NCBI GenBank assembly: GCA_030549335.1
Contig: CM060195.1
Location: 6,107,001-6,171,000 of the forward strand
Length of the DNA stretch: 64,000 nt
Reading direction: 5' to 3'
Source: Pontederia crassipes
Lineage: Eukaryota; Streptophyta; Magnoliopsida; Commelinales; Pontederiaceae
The notes under the pieces are model-generated. The model was not told where the DNA came from and did not search any database. It saw only the letters and a program-made list of their open reading frames with translations. Position 1 is the stretch's first letter, and the number at the start of each line of letters is the position of its first letter. The translations under genes were made by a program, and so were the position numbers. Of the stretch, positions 58,871-64,000 are shown one piece after another.

Positions 58871-60796
58871 ATCACAAGTCAAAACAAAGCTATTATGGAT
58901 TAATTTCAAGATTCTCCATAAGTTTTCATTTCTAAACATTCAAAAGATATTCAACTCCTATCACAAAATTATGACTTCTTAAATTTTAAATCATAAAACA
59001 ACATATGTTCAACCAACCAAAGTACGTGATAATCAAAGTTCAACCAACCAAAGTCATTGAATAACCTATTATGATTTTCTTTTACTACATATTATAGGAT
59101 AGATAATTTTCAAGATATTGTAAAAAAACAATACCAATTGTCATTCCTGACCGTTAGGTCCGATAGGTATTAACGGGCGGACAAGGTTAGAAACTTATTG
59201 GGCAGACCAATGTTCATACAATAAGATAATGAGTCATGTTTGATATTCTATTAACTTTCAATTGACCAAATCTATCTGATCCGTTAAGCACATTTACTTT
59301 CCGTGGAGGTTATCATCCTTGTGTGAGGTACATATCAGTCTTGTGTGAGGTCGTCTTCCTCCTTAATGTGGCACTAATCTTCTAGTGACTCATAGTCTAG
59401 GTAGCTACACACTTGTGTTTGCAACGATATTTTTTAAAAGTGGTGAGATGTTTCAACTAAAGGGAAAAGATGTAAATAATGATTCAAAATGAGAAAGATA
59501 ATTCTAGTATGCACGAGGTTCCTAATTTTTTATCAATTATTAACTCATGCATACATTATGACAATAAATGAACAAATTCAAGGCATATGTATGCATGATA
59601 TCAAAATATGTTCAAATTTTCATTTACATATGACAATAATTTTACTGCAAGTTTTGTACCTCCATCTCATTTCAACTTTTTTTTGTTTTTTTATGTGACA
59701 CAAACCTATAAGCAAAATATCATTTGAATTTTGGTACCCACAGTATTTTGGGTCCAAGGTTGTTAGTCACATTTCCTTTTGCAATTAATTTCACTATGAT
59801 TAATTTTTCAACGTATTAAAAAACACAGTGACAATAAAATCCATATGCATAATAAGTAGAATGATATTTCAAAACATTATGATGTACATACCTAAGATTA
59901 TAAAAGTTATAATGATGCCCAAAATAATTTTGTTAATTATTCTCTTTTTTATTATCATAGCAAATAATTATGTATCCAAGTTAATAATACATAAATGATT
60001 GTCAATCATTAATCGATAAAATGATTTACCAAAGATAATCACATGTCATTTTTTGTTGTCAAATAAACAGAAGATAATTATAATAAATATAACAAGAGAT
60101 TAAAATATAATATAGTTAACTTTACTTGACATATGTGAACGGATGTTTTGTAAATATATTATCACAAATAAAAAAGTGTTAGTATATATGTGATATCAAA
60201 TGTCAAAAGCTCTCTTTAAGTTCCTTTCTTTAAAATTTCAAAATAAGTTTGTCAATTCTTATGCTAGCGATAAACAAAATGGTGAAGATAAAATGTTAGC
60301 CATAGCATTATTTTTATTCATCTCTTTGGATTTTTCAAAATAACGATTTCTTATAATCTTAAAATATCTTGTAAGTCACATAAATATTAACTACCAAAAT
60401 ATGGACTAATGAGTGTATAATTAAATACATTTATCGTCAAATAAAATTTGACTTAATGAGCAACATATGCATTTTCAAAATTAGATATCTAAATGATTCA
60501 AAATGCTAACACGAATAACTTTATAATCAAGTTTTTCAACCGAAATTTGAAAATCATCGTATTAAAAAAAGGAAGATCAATAGAAATGTCATTTATGACT
60601 CTCTTTGAACTTTCAAACCATTTTCTTCAATACCCACATATCAAAATCAATAGAACATAAATATGTTTTCATTCTAATTTTCTAAAAAGAAAAAGAATAG
60701 TCTTAAAAACTCGGTGGATCGAAATGGAATGTCCTTCTTTCAAAAATTGTGACATGCTCTAAAAGATAGTTAAATATTAAAAATAAGAGCAATCTT

Positions 60797-60810
60797 GCTC
60801 TGATATCAAT
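60797..60810 (-). other. Primer binding site next to LTR copy 3
   Basis: gctctgatatcaat on the plus strand reads ATTGATATCAGAGC on the minus strand. It matches the initiator tRNA-Met complement (TGGTATCAGAGC) apart from one base and lies directly inside LTR copy 3. Confidence 0.75.
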
Positions 60811-62139
60811 TGTTGGATCACAAGGCACCGAGAGAGGATAATTGATATTTTATCAAAAATATTAACTTTATGAAATATGATGTCGAAGCATAAATTTGTT
60901 TCGATAAACTTTTAAACTAACATAATAATGATCAAATCACATACACAATAGAGTATGAAGAAGAGGGTGAGAGAAAGGAAAACACAAAAAAACGTAAGGT
61001 AATTTGATGAGGTTCAGCCAGCCACACCTTGGTTTACGTCTCTGCTCCAACTTTTTGATCTCGAGGACATCAGAAATTTCACTGACACCCTTCCTTCGTT
61101 GGAGATGGGGCAAGGAAAAAACTCTTTATAACTCTTACCTTTTCTCCACTTCGATATATAATACACATCTCTCCTAGTTAAGTTTTTAGCCGCCTTTTCT
61201 CCGCTCAAGAGGTAGGGAACAACCTCTCATCACTCAAAATCTCAATCACCTATACAACAACACTACAACACTCTCCAATTTCTCTTTTATAATTTTTAAG
61301 CTCACACAAGAGAAGAAGAGAGAACTAGCGTTTTGCAAGAGAGTGGTCAAAATTTTGTTCTTTGACTTTGTAAGGGCTATTGGATGTTTTTACTTGCTTG
61401 GATGATCTTTTTTCTACCTTTTGTATGTCTTTTATAAGCTTCTTGATGAAATATAGTTGTTGAGAAAATCTTCAAAAAGTCTAGTTAGCAAACTAGTTGT
61501 TATTATAGCATTCATTGTTGAATTGGTCGATCGGTCTGATGACCGGTCAAGTTTTCTCAATCGCTCTATGTAAGGGTTTGGGATTTTTCTTTTCGCTGAT
61601 CCACTAATCTTGAGTCTTCAACTTTTTTTAGCTTTCTCACATTTTTCGATTGCGTGTCTAATCGACCAATGTTGGGTCTTTAGATGTTATGGTTTTCTCA
61701 CACTTTTTCGGTCATGTGTCTGGTTGACCAATTTTTTTTGTCCAGTCGCAATTTATTAAGTCTTTTTCAGTTGTCATTCAACTGATTCTCTAGCCAGTCA
61801 CATATATTCGACCGGTTAATCAACTGGCCATACTTTAATTTTTTTAATTTTAGTCATACAACTTCTTTCAGATGTGTTATGCGATTTCTTATAGATCACT
61901 TGAAAATTTATTAGTACAATTTCGACCAATTTTATTTGTTATCATCAAAACATGAGAATGATATTCACGATTCAACACAAATCTTATGAAAATATAGTTA
62001 AATATTGATCGAAAATTTAATACATAAAATTACTTATTCTTATTTAAACTTTTTTTCATAGTTTAAATATAACTCTAATATTTTGATATTTGTATCATCA
62101 AAATATAATTATATAGAGCATAAAAATTTTGTTTCAACA
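60811..62139 (-). repeat. LTR copy 3 of the array (5' LTR of the element)
   Basis: Minus-strand TGTTGAAACAAAATTTTTATG at 62139 to ...GTGATCCAACA at 60811; TG...CA ends are intact. The primer site follows. Direct repeats flanking the whole array were not found. Confidence 0.8.
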
Positions 62140-62202
62140 ATTAAAAAGGTCAACTTCAGGACGGAGCCAGAATTTTTTTTATTTTTTTATTTTTTTTTTT
62201 TT

Positions 62203-62221
62203 GGGGGGGGGGGGGGGGGGG
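62203..62221. repeat. G homopolymer after a poly-T tract
   Basis: Nineteen G follow a T-rich run. Low complexity; the length is likely unstable. Confidence 0.9.
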
Positions 62222-63160
62222 CAACACACACTAGTGGTGAAAGTGATTTAGGTCTGGTCAATTTTTCGGTTAAAAAAATCACCCACTTTTTTTTTTGTTG
62301 GTTTTTTAAATTACAAAAATAATCATAAAATCATTTAGAAAAAGAAAAAACCTCCCTAATTTTTTTCGGGTGATTTTTTTGGACCTCTATTTTAGTGAAA
62401 TAATATTTTTAAAAATATATAATAAATTATTATTAATATTAACATATTTAATTTTATAACTAAACATATGATATAATATTAGAACTATTGAGCTAGAGTT
62501 TTATAATGTGATTTGAACAACAAAAAAACTATTATACCAATAATAAAAAATAATTACTTATAAATTAATTATATAAATATAAATATAAATGGGCTCCATG
62601 AACCTCTATGAGTTTTTTTGAGTGGAGCCCTAGTTTAAGCGGGTCAATTTTGCTCTATTAAAAAATTGCCCTACATCGTATTTAATCTCCTAATTTTCAG
62701 TTTTATTTATTGGGTTGGATAAATTTTTCGGGTTGGTCAAATTTTTTTTACAACACTAACATACACCATGAAATATATGATTAAAAACTAAATTAAAAGT
62801 TAATTAGTTTTAACTTAATAAATAAAAATATTACTACAAATACCAAAGAAAAGAAGGATAAAAAAAGTATAATAAAAAATATCAACAAAAGAAATGCAAC
62901 TCTAAAAAAGAGTTTTTCAAATTAATGCCTTTGGTCCCATGTTTTTTAATCCACAAATTTTTATTTAATGTATTTAATATATAATTAATTTAATTATTAT
63001 ATATTCAAGTTACTCCTTACACACAATAAATGAAATGTAAAAATGTGAGAAAACAATCCTTAAACTGAAATCAACCACTAGACCTCCAAAACATGGAGAT
63101 AACACATTTACCACTAGACCGATTTTGATTTTTTGAAATTTTAAAGGGGGCCAAGCTATA

Positions 63161-63183
63161 TATATATATATATATATATATAT
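63161..63183. repeat. (TA)n microsatellite
   Basis: An uninterrupted tatata tract. Confidence 0.9.
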
Positions 63184-64000
63184 GAGTTTAATATTATAGG
63201 TTTATACATAATATATATAAGTATAAATTCAAAAACTTGGTCAGCTTAATGGTAATCTGATTAACCATGCTTATGAGTTTAAATATGTTTCTTGAATCAT
63301 GTGGCATGAAGAATTCGGTTGTATTTTTATGAATGGACAAGTTGATTATATTTTACAATTAAGGAAACCCCTTGCGCTTCACACAATTAACAAATGTGCG
63401 ATAATATTAGTTATTTGTCATCGGTGAAACCATTATATAGAGTCATCTTTAGAGTACTAAAAGTAGTAATACTTTTCAAATCTGAATTTACATTCAAATA
63501 ATATATTTAATTTATTTTTTCTCAATTAAAAATTTAAAAAATTCAAAAGAAAAAGAATCAAACATTAGACTATGTAGAAATTTATCTTCATATCATATAA
63601 ACTTTCTCAACAATTTTCAGATGCTTTGTAATTTTAGTAGAAGGTGCAAAGAAAAAAGCATAAGAATAATAAGAAAAAGTATGAGATGCAATGCTACTAA
63701 ACATAATTAGAAAAAAAATACCACAATTTGTTTCTAGTAGAAAATACAATGATAGTTCAAGATTCAAGTTGTTCTCTTGCCTACTCGTCATAAGAAACTA
63801 TCACACAATTATTAGCATCACCTAAAACAAATTAAGATAAATTTGTTGTGGTAACATAAAGACATCAAGAAATTAGTTGTGGTAACATAAAGTCATTGAT
63901 GCTAAGCATCACAAAAAGAGATAAAACAATTGTTTTAGTTGTCTGCTCATCATCATAAACTATCACATTTGTTGTCTTCCTCTTTTTGCTACGCTGACAC

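Larger units (their letters stand above)
54613..62139 (-). mobile_element. Array of three LTRs and two related spacers (non-coding LTR element)
   Basis: LTR copies occur at 54613-55764, 57705-58870 and 60811-62139, all reverse-oriented. The spacers are 55765-57704 and 58871-60810. They share sequence: 'gacatgtgaataacatggattttgaaaatatattatcac' at 57662-57702 resembles 60127-60166, and 'caagttttcatttata..' with 'gtgccttccctcc' near 56910-56965 resembles 59610-59665. A primer binding site (reverse of ATTGATATCAGAGC) adjoins copy 3. There is no coding region. The array probably arose by unequal recombination between, or nesting of, related elements. Confidence 0.65.
62140..64000. other. Degenerate AT-rich repeat DNA, no gene
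   Basis: It opens with 'aggacggagccagaatttttt' and later has 'gggctccatgaacc', 'gtggagccctag' and 'aaagggggccaagc'. These phrases resemble hAT-type elements with GGGGCGGAGCCAG ends, but no pair of termini can be fixed. A 19-nt G run lies at 62203-62221 and a (TA)n tract at about 63161-63183. No coding exon seen. Confidence 0.45.

Noticed and set aside
1-64000. tRNA, rRNA, CRISPR and bacterial-type operon signals
   Set aside because: No cloverleaf-compatible sequence with a GGTTCGAATCC-type arm, no direct-repeat spacer array and no rRNA similarity were seen on either strand.

Overview
This is a 64 kb piece of nuclear DNA from a flowering plant, almost certainly a eudicot. The genes have many small GT-AG introns, the intergenic DNA is AT-rich, and the repeats are typical plant families: Copia and Gypsy-like LTR elements, CACTA, hAT, PIF/Harbinger-like and Mutator-like elements, and L1 and RTE LINEs. 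The species cannot be named from the sequence alone.

Only three protein-coding loci are supported. (1) A lambda-class glutathione S-transferase on the + strand (10968-13225, ten coding exons) has an as-1-like promoter element and TATA box, but carries two apparent 2-nt deletions that break the frame. (2) A four-transmembrane DUF1218 family protein lies on the - strand (28573 down to 27026, three coding exons plus a 5'-UTR intron) and looks intact. (3) A complete kinesin-5 (BimC/Eg5 type mitotic motor) lies on the + strand (48342-54364, 22 exons, 1051 residues), with four MSA-type AACGG cores about 0.7 kb upstream of its start codon. The three genes are not functionally linked.

Layout. 1-1075: reverse-oriented part of a long LTR. 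2376-8187: complete non-coding LTR retrotransposon with perfect 5-bp target duplications and a GC-rich island behind its primer binding site. 8795-9065: isolated GC-rich block. 10968-13225: GST gene, followed by an RTE LINE 3' fragment (13748-13957) and a Mutator-like MITE (14058-14539). 16230-26110: one old L1 LINE on the - strand, split by a CACTA element (16889-20026), an hAT MITE (21866-22974) and a deleted Copia element (23182-24916) that itself holds a MITE. 27026-29320: DUF1218 gene. 30780-31398: long-terminal-inverted-repeat element with a GC-rich core. 31577 to about 41150: a nest of Gypsy-like LTRs containing Harbinger-like and hAT-like insertions and a 3-kb solo LTR. 41160-47600: intergenic DNA with microsatellites, a tandem duplication and a nearly perfect 51-bp-arm palindrome. 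48342-54364: kinesin-5. 54613-62139: three LTRs with two related spacers, all reverse-oriented. 62140-64000: degenerate AT-rich repeat DNA.

No CRISPR, operon, tRNA or rRNA was found. I see no wholly new biological system. The most useful observations are the repeat architecture, the promoter elements that fit their genes, and the broken GST.
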